Positions 16,825-25,261 of a stretch of DNA of 64,000 nucleotides are shown piece by piece. The notes beneath the pieces were generated by a model. The model searched no databases. It saw nothing but the letters and a program-made list of their open reading frames with translations, and was not told the DNA's origin. Numbering within the stretch: position 1 is the first letter of the stretch; every line of letters begins with the position of its first letter. Both the position numbers and the translations under genes were made by a program. Source of the stretch: Leadbettera azotonutricia ZAS-9 (GTDB lineage: Bacteria; Spirochaetota; Spirochaetia; Treponematales; Breznakiellaceae); the NCBI RefSeq assembly GCF_000214355.1, contig NC_015577.1, forward strand, positions 2,002,453-2,066,452, given 5' to 3'.

Positions 16825-19323
16825 CTAAACCAGGGTCCGCGCGATCCTCACAATATCCGCGAATACTCCCCCGGCTGTAACCTGGGCGCCGGCGCCGGGG
16901 CCTTTTATGACCATGGGGAGGCTTGAATAACGATCCGAGGAGATCACTACAATGTTGTCCGAGTCTATCAGGGAAAGGAAAGGGCTGCCTGGGGCTTCCG
17001 CCCGGAGCGAAAGCTTTGCGGCGCCCTCTTCGATAATGGCGACATAGCGCAGGGATTTGCCTTCAGCCTCAGCTGCGGCGCGGCGTTTTTCAAAATCCCT
17101 GTCGGATTTTTCAAGCTCCGAGAAGAAGGCTTCCACATTGTCAGCCTTGAAGCAGGAGGGGGGCAAAATCGGTTCTATATCCACAGCAGGGAATTCCAGG
17201 GAGAGGCCGCATTCACGGGCAAGGATGAGGGCCTTTCTGGCGGCATCCATGGCATTAAGATCATCCCGGGGATCGGGCTCGGTGTAACCCTTGGCCTTGG
17301 CTTCCCGCACCAGGGCCGAGAAGGGTTTGGAGCCGTCGTAATTGTTGAAGATGTAGCTCAAGGTACCTGAAAGGACCGCCTCTATGCGGCGCACTTTATC
17401 CCCCGAAAGGAAGAGATCCCGCAGGGTGGAAATGACCGGAAGCCCGGCGCAGACTGTGGTTTCGTAGAGATAGGGTATGCCCCTTTCGCGGGAAAAACCG
17501 GTGAGGGTTTTGTAATAGCCCAGGCTGCCTGCGTTGGCCCGCTTGTTGGGGGTTACTATGGGAATGGACGACTGGAGTATTTCGGCGTACCATCCTGCAA
17601 CTTCGTCACTGGCAGTGCAATCGCAAAAGCAGGTATTGGGCAGGTTCATGGCCTTCATTTTTGAAACGAAAGCCTGCAAATCGAGGGCTTCCTTTCCTTC
17701 CCTTAGCTGGGCTTTTATGGATTTTGGATCAAGCCCCGACTGGCTGAGCATCATGTGTTTGGAGTCCCCTGCGCCAACCAGGTTAATCTTTATCTTGTGC
17801 TGATCAGCCAGAATTTCGCGCTGCGCCGCAATCTGTTCCAGGAGGGTTCCGCCTATGAGTCCTGTACCCAGGAGAAAGAGATTCACCGAACGGACCCCAG
17901 AAAGGAAAAAGACTTCGTGTATGGCGTTGAGGGCTTTGGCCTCGTCCTGCTTTGAAATCACTGCGGAGATATTGAGTTCCGATGAACCCTGGGCTATGGC
18001 TACCACATTGATGCCGTTGCGGCCAAGCGCATGGAAGACCTTGCCCGAAACGCCGGAGCTGTGCTTCATCTTTGCCCCAACCACTGCGACAATTGAAAGA
18101 TCCGTTTCCGCAATGGGAGGCTCGATATGGCCAGCGGCAATTTCCGTCCTGAATTCTTCTTTGACCGCTTCGCAGGCGATTTCAGCATCCTCGGGGATCA
18201 CCGCAAAACAGAGGGAGTACTCACTCGAACTTTGGGTAATAAGGTTGATGTTGATGCCCTTCCTGGCTATGGCGGTGAACAACCTGGCGGAAAAGCCCCT
18301 GACCCCTACCATACCCGAACCCTGGACGCGGAGCAGCGCCATGCCGCTCATGGAACTTATGCCCCTGATGGGGAAAGGACCCTGGCTTGCATCTTTGACA
18401 ATACTGGTGCCAGGGCAGGCGGGGTTAAAGGTGTTCTTGATCCTGATGGGTATGCCTTTTTCCAGGGCCGGCCTGATGGTAGGAGGGTAGATCACCTTGG
18501 CGCCAAAATGGGAAAGCTCCATGGCCTCTTCATAGGAGATGCTTTCTATGCGGAAAGAATTTTTAACCTGCCTGGGATCTGCGGTGAGTATGCCATCCAC
18601 ATCGGTCCAGATCTCCACTTCTTCGGCATCCAGGGCCGCCCCTATGATGGCTGCGGTAAGGTCGGACCCGCCCCTGCCCAGGGTAGAAGTGGTATCGTCC
18701 ATGGTGGAAGAAATAAAGCCCGTGGCAACCTGGATAGGCGCTTTGGCTTTGGCTGCCCCTGCATCCATGGGCAGCTTGAGGGAAAGAGAATTAAAATAGG
18801 AGCGTATGCGGCCCGAAGTTTCTTCAATAAAATAATTGGCCTTGCCAAAAACCCGATCCGTTTTTATCAGGGGCCGGGCATCAAGGTAGGACGCGGGTAT
18901 GCCCCGGGAGCTGAAAATAGGCGCTATGAGGGAGGCCGAAAGCCTTTCCCCAAAACTCATGACAAGATCCTGGGTACGGGGCGAAAATTCCTTGAGGGCC
19001 GCAATACCATCCAAAACGCGGACAAGCTCCAGAATGGCATCGTCCAGGGCCAGGGAAGCTTTTTCCAGGGCTTCGCCTGATAAAAAAGCCCCTGCTGTTT
19101 CAAGGTGCCGCTTCTTGAGGGATTCTGCGGCTTCACGGTAGGCGCCATCCCCAGAGGCGGCCTTGAGGCTCATGCTGATGAGGCTGTCCGTGACCTTCGA
19201 AAATGCCGAAACTACCACGACCCGGACTCTGTCCCGGTGCTCCCCATCTTTGAGTATATCAATAATCTTGCCAATAGCTTCAGGGGTTCCTACTGAAGTG
19301 CCACCAAATTTCAAGACCAACAT
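16825..19323 (-). CDS. thrA: Bifunctional aspartate kinase / homoserine dehydrogenase
   Basis: A fused enzyme of 832 residues catalysing the first and third steps from aspartate to threonine and methionine. The kinase part starts LVLKFGGTSVGTPEAI and includes GRGGSDLTAAIIGAAL and a metal/aspartate-binding WTDVDGILTADPR. Two ACT regulatory repeats follow (SARLFTAIARKGININLITQ and KVFHALGRNGINVVAIAQGS). The dehydrogenase starts with the NAD fold LFLLGTGLIGGTLLEQI and contains TPNKRANAGSLGYYK, GLPVISTLRDL and GTLSYIFNNYDG. The ATG overlaps the arsR stop by one base (TAATG), so regulator and enzyme are made from one message. Confidence 0.96.
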   Translation of the reverse strand: MLVLKFGGTSVGTPEAIGKIIDILKDGEHRDRVRVVVVSAFSKVTDSLISMSLKAASGDGAYREAAESLKKRHLETAGAFLSGEALEKASLALDDAILELVRVLDGIAALKEFSPRTQDLVMSFGERLSASLIAPIFSSRGIPASYLDARPLIKTDRVFGKANYFIEETSGRIRSYFNSLSLKLPMDAGAAKAKAPIQVATGFISSTMDDTTSTLGRGGSDLTAAIIGAALDAEEVEIWTDVDGILTADPRQVKNSFRIESISYEEAMELSHFGAKVIYPPTIRPALEKGIPIRIKNTFNPACPGTSIVKDASQGPFPIRGISSMSGMALLRVQGSGMVGVRGFSARLFTAIARKGININLITQSSSEYSLCFAVIPEDAEIACEAVKEEFRTEIAAGHIEPPIAETDLSIVAVVGAKMKHSSGVSGKVFHALGRNGINVVAIAQGSSELNISAVISKQDEAKALNAIHEVFFLSGVRSVNLFLLGTGLIGGTLLEQIAAQREILADQHKIKINLVGAGDSKHMMLSQSGLDPKSIKAQLREGKEALDLQAFVSKMKAMNLPNTCFCDCTASDEVAGWYAEILQSSIPIVTPNKRANAGSLGYYKTLTGFSRERGIPYLYETTVCAGLPVISTLRDLFLSGDKVRRIEAVLSGTLSYIFNNYDGSKPFSALVREAKAKGYTEPDPRDDLNAMDAARKALILARECGLSLEFPAVDIEPILPPSCFKADNVEAFFSELEKSDRDFEKRRAAAEAEGKSLRYVAIIEEGAAKLSLRAEAPGSPFLSLIDSDNIVVISSDRYSSLPMVIKGPGAGAQVTAGGVFADIVRIARTLV

Positions 19324-19622
19324 TAAGGACTCCGTTTCTCGTCTACAATTTTCGCAACCAGATCTCGTATAAAGTCATCGGCAATGGAATAGATCCGCTT
19401 GTTTTTTTGCACTGTGCAATCTACTATACCGCTTTCCTTTAAAACTGCAAGGTGCTGGCTGATAACAGGCTGGCTCTCGCCCAGGCAGTTCCAAAGATTA
19501 GTGACACAGGTGTCATCCTGCTTGGAAATAGCGCAGAGAAGCTTGAGCCGCACAGGATGGCCGCAAACTTTGAGCTTTTTTGAGTATTCATCAATAAGAG
19601 GATCTGAGCAAAATGTTCCCAT
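19323..19622 (-). CDS. ArsR-family repressor-like regulator
   Basis: A winged-helix regulator of 99 residues from the ATG at 19622; ATGs at 19628 and 19646 are alternatives. The core reads GHPVRLKLLCAIS, then ESQPVISQHLAVLKESGIVD as recognition helix and wing. Cysteines in DTCVTNLWNCLGE sit where the metal-sensing ELCVCDL motif of ArsR lies, but the spacing differs, so metal sensing is uncertain. The promoter -10 box overlaps the upstream ATG candidates, favouring the 19622 start and a leaderless message. It is followed with a one-base overlap by thrA, an unusual pairing that suggests control of amino-acid supply by a redox, metal or sulfur signal. Confidence 0.82.
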   Translation of the reverse strand: MGTFCSDPLIDEYSKKLKVCGHPVRLKLLCAISKQDDTCVTNLWNCLGESQPVISQHLAVLKESGIVDCTVQKNKRIYSIADDFIRDLVAKIVDEKRSP

Positions 19623-19629
19623 ATCCATG

Positions 19630-19679
19630 ATTATCAAGTTTCCCATGGTCTTGTCAGGAAGTCAATACTTTTTTATGAT
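19630..19679. promoter_or_regulatory. Divergent promoters sharing one -35 region (arsR-thrA and nifS-like-thiI)
   Basis: Rightward: TTGTCA (19651-19656), 17 bases, TATGAT (19674-19679), 6 bases, then the ATG of the desulfurase at 19686. Leftward: CTGACA (complement of 19652-19657), 16 bases, GATAAT (complement of 19630-19635), 7 bases, then the arsR ATG at 19622. The two -35 boxes occupy the same seven bases, so RNA polymerase can hardly use both at once. Both starts of transcription would fall on the start codons. A regulator bound here would act on both operons. Confidence 0.6.
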
Positions 19680-19685
19680 TTATTG

Positions 19686-20831
19686 ATGGATAAGCGACGC
19701 TACTTCGACTGGGCTGCCACTGCCCTCCCCCTTCCTTCCCTGGGGGATATTGATATAAAAAATACATTCGGAAACCCTTCATCCCCCTATGCTGAAGGCC
19801 GCCAGGCAAAAGAAGCCCTCGAAAAAGCCCGATCACGCTGCGCAAAAGCCCTGAAGGTACCCGCCGAGTGTCTTTATTTTACTTCCGGGGGTACGGAATC
19901 CAATGCCCTGGTGCTCCATTCCCTGCTTTTGCGGCCAAAGAAGGTGAAATTCCTCTATTCCGCAGTGGAGCATCCTTCGGTCAGGGAAAACTGCCTGGTC
20001 CTGGAAAAGCTGGGGTTTTCCCCGGCCATTATCGAGGTTGAAAAAGACGGCAGGGTAAGCCCTGAAATTCTTTCCAAAGCCCTGGCAAAAAATCCCGATG
20101 CCCGCCTTGCCGCCATAATGGCTGTGAATAATGAAACCGGGGCCATCATGGACATGGAAGGGCTTTCAAAAATCTTGCGGGCAAAAGATGGCGCCCCGGT
20201 GCACTTCCACGGCGACCTGGTTCAGGCGGCGGGAAAAATCCCCCTCGATATAAGAAGCTGGGATCTTGACTCGGCCTCGTTCACGGCCCACAAGCTGGGG
20301 GGGCCAAGGGGCATAGGACTCCTCTATCTGAGAAAACCTTTGGAAGTCCTCTATTCAGGGGGCGGCCAGGAACGGGGCATACGGCCGGGGACCGAAAACA
20401 CCTCCGGCGCGTTGGCCCTGGCAGCCTGCCTTGAACAATATGCCTCCCCGGATGCGGTCAAGCTTGAGCAGGAAAAGGCCCGCCAGCGCTGGGGCCATCT
20501 CATAGGCGGTTTAAAGAAAAACCCCCGGGCTTTGCTGATACCCGAAAGCCGCACAGAAGATGATCTCCGTTTTTCGCCCTGGATACTGCAGGCAAGGTTC
20601 AAGGATGTCCCCGGCGAAGTGATGGTCAGGGCTCTGGACAGCGAAGGCTTCGCGGTCTCCACTGGTTCTGCCTGTTCGTCATCCTCCCCGGACAGGCCGG
20701 TTTTGGAAGCCATGGGCTTGGACGAGCATGCCCGCCTCGAAGGCATCAGAATCTCCCAGGGCTGGTCCACCACCCTAGAAGACATTGTCGCCCTCCTTGA
20801 GGGCATCGAAAAGGCGCTGGCATTCCTGTGA
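19686..20831 (+). CDS. Cysteine desulfurase (NifS/IscS type)
   Basis: A 381-residue class V aminotransferase-fold enzyme that takes sulfur from cysteine as a persulfide. It begins RRYFDWAATALPLP and contains NPSSPYAEGR, the cofactor-binding FTSGGTESNALVLHSLL, VNNETGAIMDM, the lysine in FTAHKLGGPRGIGLLYL, and the active-site cysteine in STGSACSSSSPDRP. The next gene, thiI, starts inside its stop codon (GTGA), so the sulfur released probably feeds tRNA thiolation directly. The start is the ATG at 19686, 6 bases after a -10 box and without a ribosome-binding sequence. Confidence 0.93.
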   Translation: MDKRRYFDWAATALPLPSLGDIDIKNTFGNPSSPYAEGRQAKEALEKARSRCAKALKVPAECLYFTSGGTESNALVLHSLLLRPKKVKFLYSAVEHPSVRENCLVLEKLGFSPAIIEVEKDGRVSPEILSKALAKNPDARLAAIMAVNNETGAIMDMEGLSKILRAKDGAPVHFHGDLVQAAGKIPLDIRSWDLDSASFTAHKLGGPRGIGLLYLRKPLEVLYSGGGQERGIRPGTENTSGALALAACLEQYASPDAVKLEQEKARQRWGHLIGGLKKNPRALLIPESRTEDDLRFSPWILQARFKDVPGEVMVRALDSEGFAVSTGSACSSSSPDRPVLEAMGLDEHARLEGIRISQGWSTTLEDIVALLEGIEKALAFL

Positions 20832-22006
20832 GCAAAACCCTCTACCTCCTCAAGCCTGGGGAACTTACCCTTAAAGGCGGAAACCGCCAGAGCTTTGAAG
20901 CAGTCTTGCGGCGCAACCTTGCAGCCCTCCTCAAAGGCACAGGCGCCCAGGTCTCGACAACCAACGGCCGCTTTTTTGTGCGCTGCCCCGAAGGCAGCGA
21001 GCTCCAGGCAGAGGACGCCCTGAACCACCTCGTCGGGATTTCAGGCTGGGCCAAAACCAGGATCTGCGAAAAAGAAAAGCCATCAGTGCTGGCTGCCTGC
21101 GTCGAAGAAGGCCGGCTCCTCGTTTCCAAGGGGATAAAGACCTTTAAGGTTGAAGCCCGCCGCACGGACAAAAGCTTCCCCCTCAATTCCTACGAGATAG
21201 AATGCCAGGCAGGGGACGCCATCTGCGAAGCCTTCCCGAACCTCAAGGTTGATGTCCATGAACCCGAAGGCATTGTCTCGGTGGAAATACGGGAAAAGGC
21301 TTTTATTTACGGCATTGCAAACCAGGGCCTCCGGGGCCTGCCGGTAGGAACCGCAGGCCGAGGCCTCCTCCTTCTTTCGGGGGGCATAGATTCCCCGGTT
21401 GCAGGCTTTATGATGGCCTGCCGGGGCATGAGCCTTGAGGCAGTTTATTTCCACGCCTATCCCTACACCTCCAACGAGGCGCGGCAGAAAACCGTAAAGC
21501 TTGCGGAAATAGTAGGCCGCTATTCCCTTGGCATGCGCCTCTTTGTCATAAACTTCACCCCCCTCCAGATGAGGATCAAGGAACGTTCCCCCGAAGAATG
21601 GCGCACCGTCCTTCTCCGCATGGCCATGATGGACTGCGCGGAAAAGCTGGCCATCAGGAGAGGGAATAAATGCCTTGTGTCAGGCGAGAGCCTTTCCCAG
21701 GTTGCAAGCCAAACCATAGAAAACATCACTTGCACCCAAAGCCGTGTTACCCTGCCTGTCCTGCGCCCCCTCATAGGAACCAACAAGGAGCAGATTATAG
21801 GCATGGCAAAAAAACTCGGCACCTACGAAACTTCGATATTGCCGTATGAGGATTGCTGTGTCCTCTTTAGCCCGCCCCACCCCATACTCCGGGGAGATCC
21901 GGAAGAAGCCTGGAAGCTTTACGAGGCACTGGAATGTGGGGATCTTATAGAGGAAGCGCTGCGGGCAAAGGAGCTGGAGAGGTGCGGGTATCCGGCTAAG
22001 CCTTGA
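20828..22006 (+). CDS. thiI: tRNA 4-thiouridine synthase ThiI (no rhodanese domain)
   Basis: A 392-residue ThiI that adenylates uridine 8 of tRNA and replaces its oxygen by sulfur. An N-terminal ferredoxin-like/THUMP region spans about residues 1-165. The PP-loop LLLLSGGIDSPVAGFMMACR is at about 178-197, with GESLSQVASQTIENI downstream, as in the family. The C-terminal rhodanese domain found in the E. coli enzyme is absent, as in many bacteria, so sulfur should come straight from a dedicated desulfurase, which the overlapping gene provides. The start is GTG at 20828. A tail beyond the core ends KELERCGYPAKP. Confidence 0.95.
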   Translation: MSKTLYLLKPGELTLKGGNRQSFEAVLRRNLAALLKGTGAQVSTTNGRFFVRCPEGSELQAEDALNHLVGISGWAKTRICEKEKPSVLAACVEEGRLLVSKGIKTFKVEARRTDKSFPLNSYEIECQAGDAICEAFPNLKVDVHEPEGIVSVEIREKAFIYGIANQGLRGLPVGTAGRGLLLLSGGIDSPVAGFMMACRGMSLEAVYFHAYPYTSNEARQKTVKLAEIVGRYSLGMRLFVINFTPLQMRIKERSPEEWRTVLLRMAMMDCAEKLAIRRGNKCLVSGESLSQVASQTIENITCTQSRVTLPVLRPLIGTNKEQIIGMAKKLGTYETSILPYEDCCVLFSPPHPILRGDPEEAWKLYEALECGDLIEEALRAKELERCGYPAKP

Positions 22007-22018
22007 CCCGCAATTCTG

Positions 22019-22426
22019 CTATTTATCCGCAGCCTTGACAAAGGCGGCCATGCGGAAGTCGTCGCCTTTTATGTGGTTGAGGAGCCATGAACCTACGGCA
22101 GCGCTGACTTCGGCGATAATGGCCTGGTTGGGGCCTTCTTTGGTGAGGCGCTCGGTGTAGGTGCCTACGGTGCTTTTAAAATCATCGTGGATGCGCTTGT
22201 GGTTCAGGTAGTCGGGGTAGTTGAACTGCTTCTGGAGTCTTTCTTCGTCAGCAAAATGTTTGATGGTATACCCGGTGAGGAAGTCCACAGTCTCCATGAC
22301 TGCCTTATCCCCCTTGCCGCTTTGACTGGCCTCCATCATGTTATTCACCGCAGCGATAAGTTGTTTGTGCTGGTTGTCCACCAGTGCATAGCCTGTTTCA
22401 AGGCTTGAATCCCATTGATATGCCAT
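22019..22426 (-). CDS. Bacteriohemerythrin
   Basis: A 135-residue four-helix protein that binds oxygen with a di-iron centre. The iron ligands read HKQL (DNQHKQLIAAVNNM), HFADEERLQKQF and YLNHKRIHDDF, with the last histidine and aspartate in LLNHIKGDDF. It is a single domain with no signal peptide and acts in the cytoplasm. In anaerobes such proteins buffer or sense oxygen, which suits a gut spirochaete. A clear AAGGAG site is upstream, and TACTAT near 22446 may be its -10 box. It converges on thiI with 12 bases between the stops. Confidence 0.93.
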   Translation of the reverse strand: MAYQWDSSLETGYALVDNQHKQLIAAVNNMMEASQSGKGDKAVMETVDFLTGYTIKHFADEERLQKQFNYPDYLNHKRIHDDFKSTVGTYTERLTKEGPNQAIIAEVSAAVGSWLLNHIKGDDFRMAAFVKAADK

Positions 22427-22453
22427 TTCATTCTCCTTGGTATAGTATTGATA

Positions 22454-24538
22454 TTATTCCAAAGGCGGGAAGTAGCCTGTACTGTCCCTGCCTGATCGAT
22501 CCATAAGGTAGACTTCTGCTTCCAGAGGAAGGTAGGCCCTACCGAAATCCGTGGACAGTCCGGAACGATAACTTAAAATATAATAGCCCGAAGGCTTATG
22601 CGCAAGCTCCTGAATGACAGGCCCTATGCCCTGATTACGGTAGAGGGGAAGCACCTCGCCGCCGGTCTCTTCGCAGAGGTATCGCAGATCCGCCCCAGGA
22701 GCATTCCCCCCTACGAGGATCGCGTAGAAAATTATATTGTTGTTGGCAAGATAGGCTGCCAATTCCGAAAGGCCGTACTGCTCGAAGGCAAGCTCGCCGA
22801 GGCTGTTGGTTTCGCCGTTTTCAGCGCCTGAACCCACGAAGACCACGGCACGCTTCTTTTCCGCAGGGAGGAGATCGGTGGCCGCAAGGCGGAGGCCAAG
22901 ATCGAACCGCCAGCGGGGGCTGTAGTTTCCGCTTCTCGCAGCCTCGTCGAGGCGGCGGGCCGGGGTGCTCCCGGCGGCGGGCACGAGGCTTTCCCTTTGG
23001 GGCTGCTCGCCTGCCGAGACAAGGGATACCACATTGCCGGCAGCCGCATTGATGTCCCGCACGGCAGCGGCGAGGTCATCCCGCAAGGCCCGGGTCGCAG
23101 GGGAACGTTCAACCAATATGGATACATCGCTGCGGTTCGAAAGGAAGCCGGCGCCCAGGAAATTCTGTTCCGCCACAGTCTGGCCCTGTTCGCTCAGGAG
23201 GAAGTTGCGGGCATCAAGGCCCACTACGGGGCGGCGAAGCCTGTCCTGCACCTGGATTTCAGCCTGAACCAGGGGGAAGTTGTCGGATACTATGCGGTCT
23301 ATCTGCACGAAAAGGCCCGAAGCCATATCCTCCATGCGGGTCATGATGGTTACTTCCCCTGAAAGGAAGTCGGCTGCAAGCACATTGCCGTTGCGATCTA
23401 TATCGGCCCCGGTTATGCGCACCCTTCCGGTATTCCCAAGAACCCCAAGCTCGTTCACTATGGCGGTGTTGGGATCGATGAGGAGTATGCGATTGGCATC
23501 GGATACCAGGAGGGTACCGTCATCGAGGAAGCGGAGGCTTTCTGGGGAAAGGAGGACATCCCCGGTGAGGAGGCCAAGATATGATCCATTGCCGTCAAAA
23601 ATGTGGATCTGTTTGGCAAGGCCGTCCGCAATATAGACGCGTCCGTCTTTGGCCGCGATGCCCGTAGGGGAGGTGAAGCCCTGAAAGCCTGAACCTCTTA
23701 CGCCAAAGGAAAGTATGAAGGTCCCTGAAGGATCGAATTTCGAGATCCGGCGGTTGCCATAGTCCACCACGTAAAGATAACCCTCTTCATCAAGGGTGAG
23801 ATTTTGAGGGCCCACAAATTCACCGGGCGCCAGGCCTTTGGAGCCTATATAATACTGCCAGTCCCCGTTATTCGAAAGGACGCTTACCCTGCCCCCCCGG
23901 AATTCAGAAACATAGAGCCTGCCGTCAGGGCCCCTGGCTATGTCGTAGGGCCTGTCGAAGCCATTGAGAGGGCCCCGCTTGCGGTCCCGGATTATGCCGT
24001 TCACATCAATACGGACAAGCTCGTTGCTGCCATAGGCCGCTACCCAGGCAGAGCCGTCCTCGCAGGCAAGGACAGCAGTGGGCTGACGGTAGAGGGAAAT
24101 TTCGCCGTTGGTATTGGGATAACGGCCGGACTCCACATAACGCACAAGGGGCACAGGAAGAAGGCTCCGGCGGTTTCTCACGGTTTCAATAATGGAGCCT
24201 AAAAGTATGCCCTGCCCCGAGGTATACCCATAGGCGGCCGCAGCTGCCTGCCACTGCCTCAAGGCGGTATCCTCGAACCCCGAACGGTAATAAGCCCTGC
24301 CCAGCCAATCCAGGATCAAGGACTCGCCAGGGCGGAAGGCCAGAGCCCGCTCAAAGGAAAGTATGGCTTCGTTGAAGGCAAAGCGGTTATAAGCCTGAAC
24401 CCCTATGCGGAATTCCTCACGGGCCCTGACCACATTGAGATCGGGCCCCTGGTTTTGCTCTGACTGGAATTGCTGGGCATACAGGAAAACTGAAAAAAGG
24501 AGAAAAACAAAAACAAGGGTAATGGGCTTATTCTTCAT
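22454..24538 (-). CDS. Exported protein: TPR region, NHL beta-propeller and von Willebrand-like domain
   Basis: A 694-residue protein with a signal peptide (residues 1-21, VFVFLLFSVFLYAQQ). Residues ~25-110 look like two or three TPR helices (RVFNEAILSFERALAF-type text). Residues ~150-400 contain NHL repeats such as GFDRPYDIARGPDGRLYVSE and LTLDEEGYLYVVDYGNRRIS. The last third (about 430-640) has VSILVERSPATRALRDDLAA and AVVFVGSGAENG, resembling a VWA fold, although the full DxSxS metal site is not present. It probably acts in the periplasm as a binding scaffold. It overlaps the TPR gene before it by ATGA and ends the galK-like operon. Confidence 0.75.
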   Translation of the reverse strand: MKNKPITLVFVFLLFSVFLYAQQFQSEQNQGPDLNVVRAREEFRIGVQAYNRFAFNEAILSFERALAFRPGESLILDWLGRAYYRSGFEDTALRQWQAAAAAYGYTSGQGILLGSIIETVRNRRSLLPVPLVRYVESGRYPNTNGEISLYRQPTAVLACEDGSAWVAAYGSNELVRIDVNGIIRDRKRGPLNGFDRPYDIARGPDGRLYVSEFRGGRVSVLSNNGDWQYYIGSKGLAPGEFVGPQNLTLDEEGYLYVVDYGNRRISKFDPSGTFILSFGVRGSGFQGFTSPTGIAAKDGRVYIADGLAKQIHIFDGNGSYLGLLTGDVLLSPESLRFLDDGTLLVSDANRILLIDPNTAIVNELGVLGNTGRVRITGADIDRNGNVLAADFLSGEVTIMTRMEDMASGLFVQIDRIVSDNFPLVQAEIQVQDRLRRPVVGLDARNFLLSEQGQTVAEQNFLGAGFLSNRSDVSILVERSPATRALRDDLAAAVRDINAAAGNVVSLVSAGEQPQRESLVPAAGSTPARRLDEAARSGNYSPRWRFDLGLRLAATDLLPAEKKRAVVFVGSGAENGETNSLGELAFEQYGLSELAAYLANNNIIFYAILVGGNAPGADLRYLCEETGGEVLPLYRNQGIGPVIQELAHKPSGYYILSYRSGLSTDFGRAYLPLEAEVYLMDRSGRDSTGYFPPLE

Positions 24539-25260
24539 ACTTCCCCAGTAACCACCCGTAAGTGATCCTTAATCTCCTTTTGCTGGGGGGCAGCCTCAAT
24601 AGCACGGCGAAGCCAGGTGCGGGCTTCAATGAGTTCGCCGTTTTTGAAATAGGCCCAGCCAAGGGAATCGAGATAAGCGGCGCTCTGGGGTTTCAGGTCC
24701 ACTGCTTTTTTGCAGCAGCGCAAGCCCCGCAGGGGATCTATGTCAGAATCGACCAGGACATAGCCAAGGCCATTAAGCGCAGTAGTGTTGTTCTCGTCGA
24801 GGTCCAGGGCTTTTTCATAATAGTCAACAGCCTGCTTGTAGTGCTTCTGGGTCCATGCCGCAAAGGCCAGGGTAGCGTACAGCTGGGCCGACTCGAAGCC
24901 GTTATTGGCAAGCCGGTGAAGTTCAAACTCCGCCATTTTTGATCTTTTGGTGAGCACATAGATATAGGCCAGGGTCATGCGGCACTGATAGACCCTTAAG
25001 GGATCCTGGCCGGAAGTTACCACTTGCTCGAGGTATAGCAGGGCATCGTCGAAGCGTTCAAGCTTGGTGTAGCAGAGGCCCAGATAATAGGCCAGCTCGG
25101 TGTTTTCTTCGGGGCTGAATTTTTCAGCGTTTACAAGAAGCAGTTCCTGAAGGGCCAGATCCCAGCGTTTGAGGCGGTAAAGCCGTACCCCCTCTTTTAT
25201 AGCTCCGCCCTGCCCTGCCTTTCTCGGCGGGGGCCCGCCTTTCCCTTCGGCCTCTGCCAT
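24535..25260 (-). CDS. Tetratricopeptide-repeat protein
   Basis: A 241-residue protein built almost entirely from TPR units, for example ELAYYLGLCYTKLERFDDAL, LYATLAFAAWTQKHYKQAVD and AAYLDSLGWAYFKNGELIEA. About five or six repeats follow a charged, glycine-rich start (MAEAEGKGGPPPRKAGQGGA). No signal peptide is visible from this ATG, which lies one base after the surE stop; longer readings would be out of place. It overlaps the downstream NHL gene by ATGA. TPR stacks bind other proteins, so it may pair with the NHL/VWA protein, but they would have to meet across the membrane, which the sequence does not explain. Confidence 0.78.
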   Translation of the reverse strand: MAEAEGKGGPPPRKAGQGGAIKEGVRLYRLKRWDLALQELLLVNAEKFSPEENTELAYYLGLCYTKLERFDDALLYLEQVVTSGQDPLRVYQCRMTLAYIYVLTKRSKMAEFELHRLANNGFESAQLYATLAFAAWTQKHYKQAVDYYEKALDLDENNTTALNGLGYVLVDSDIDPLRGLRCCKKAVDLKPQSAAYLDSLGWAYFKNGELIEARTWLRRAIEAAPQQKEIKDHLRVVTGEV

Positions 25261-25261
25261 G

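Noticed and set aside
18127-19080. Long rightward open frame of 317 codons opposite thrA
   Set aside because: It lies entirely on the complement of the well-supported kinase domain; composition is that of a mirror of GC-rich codons.
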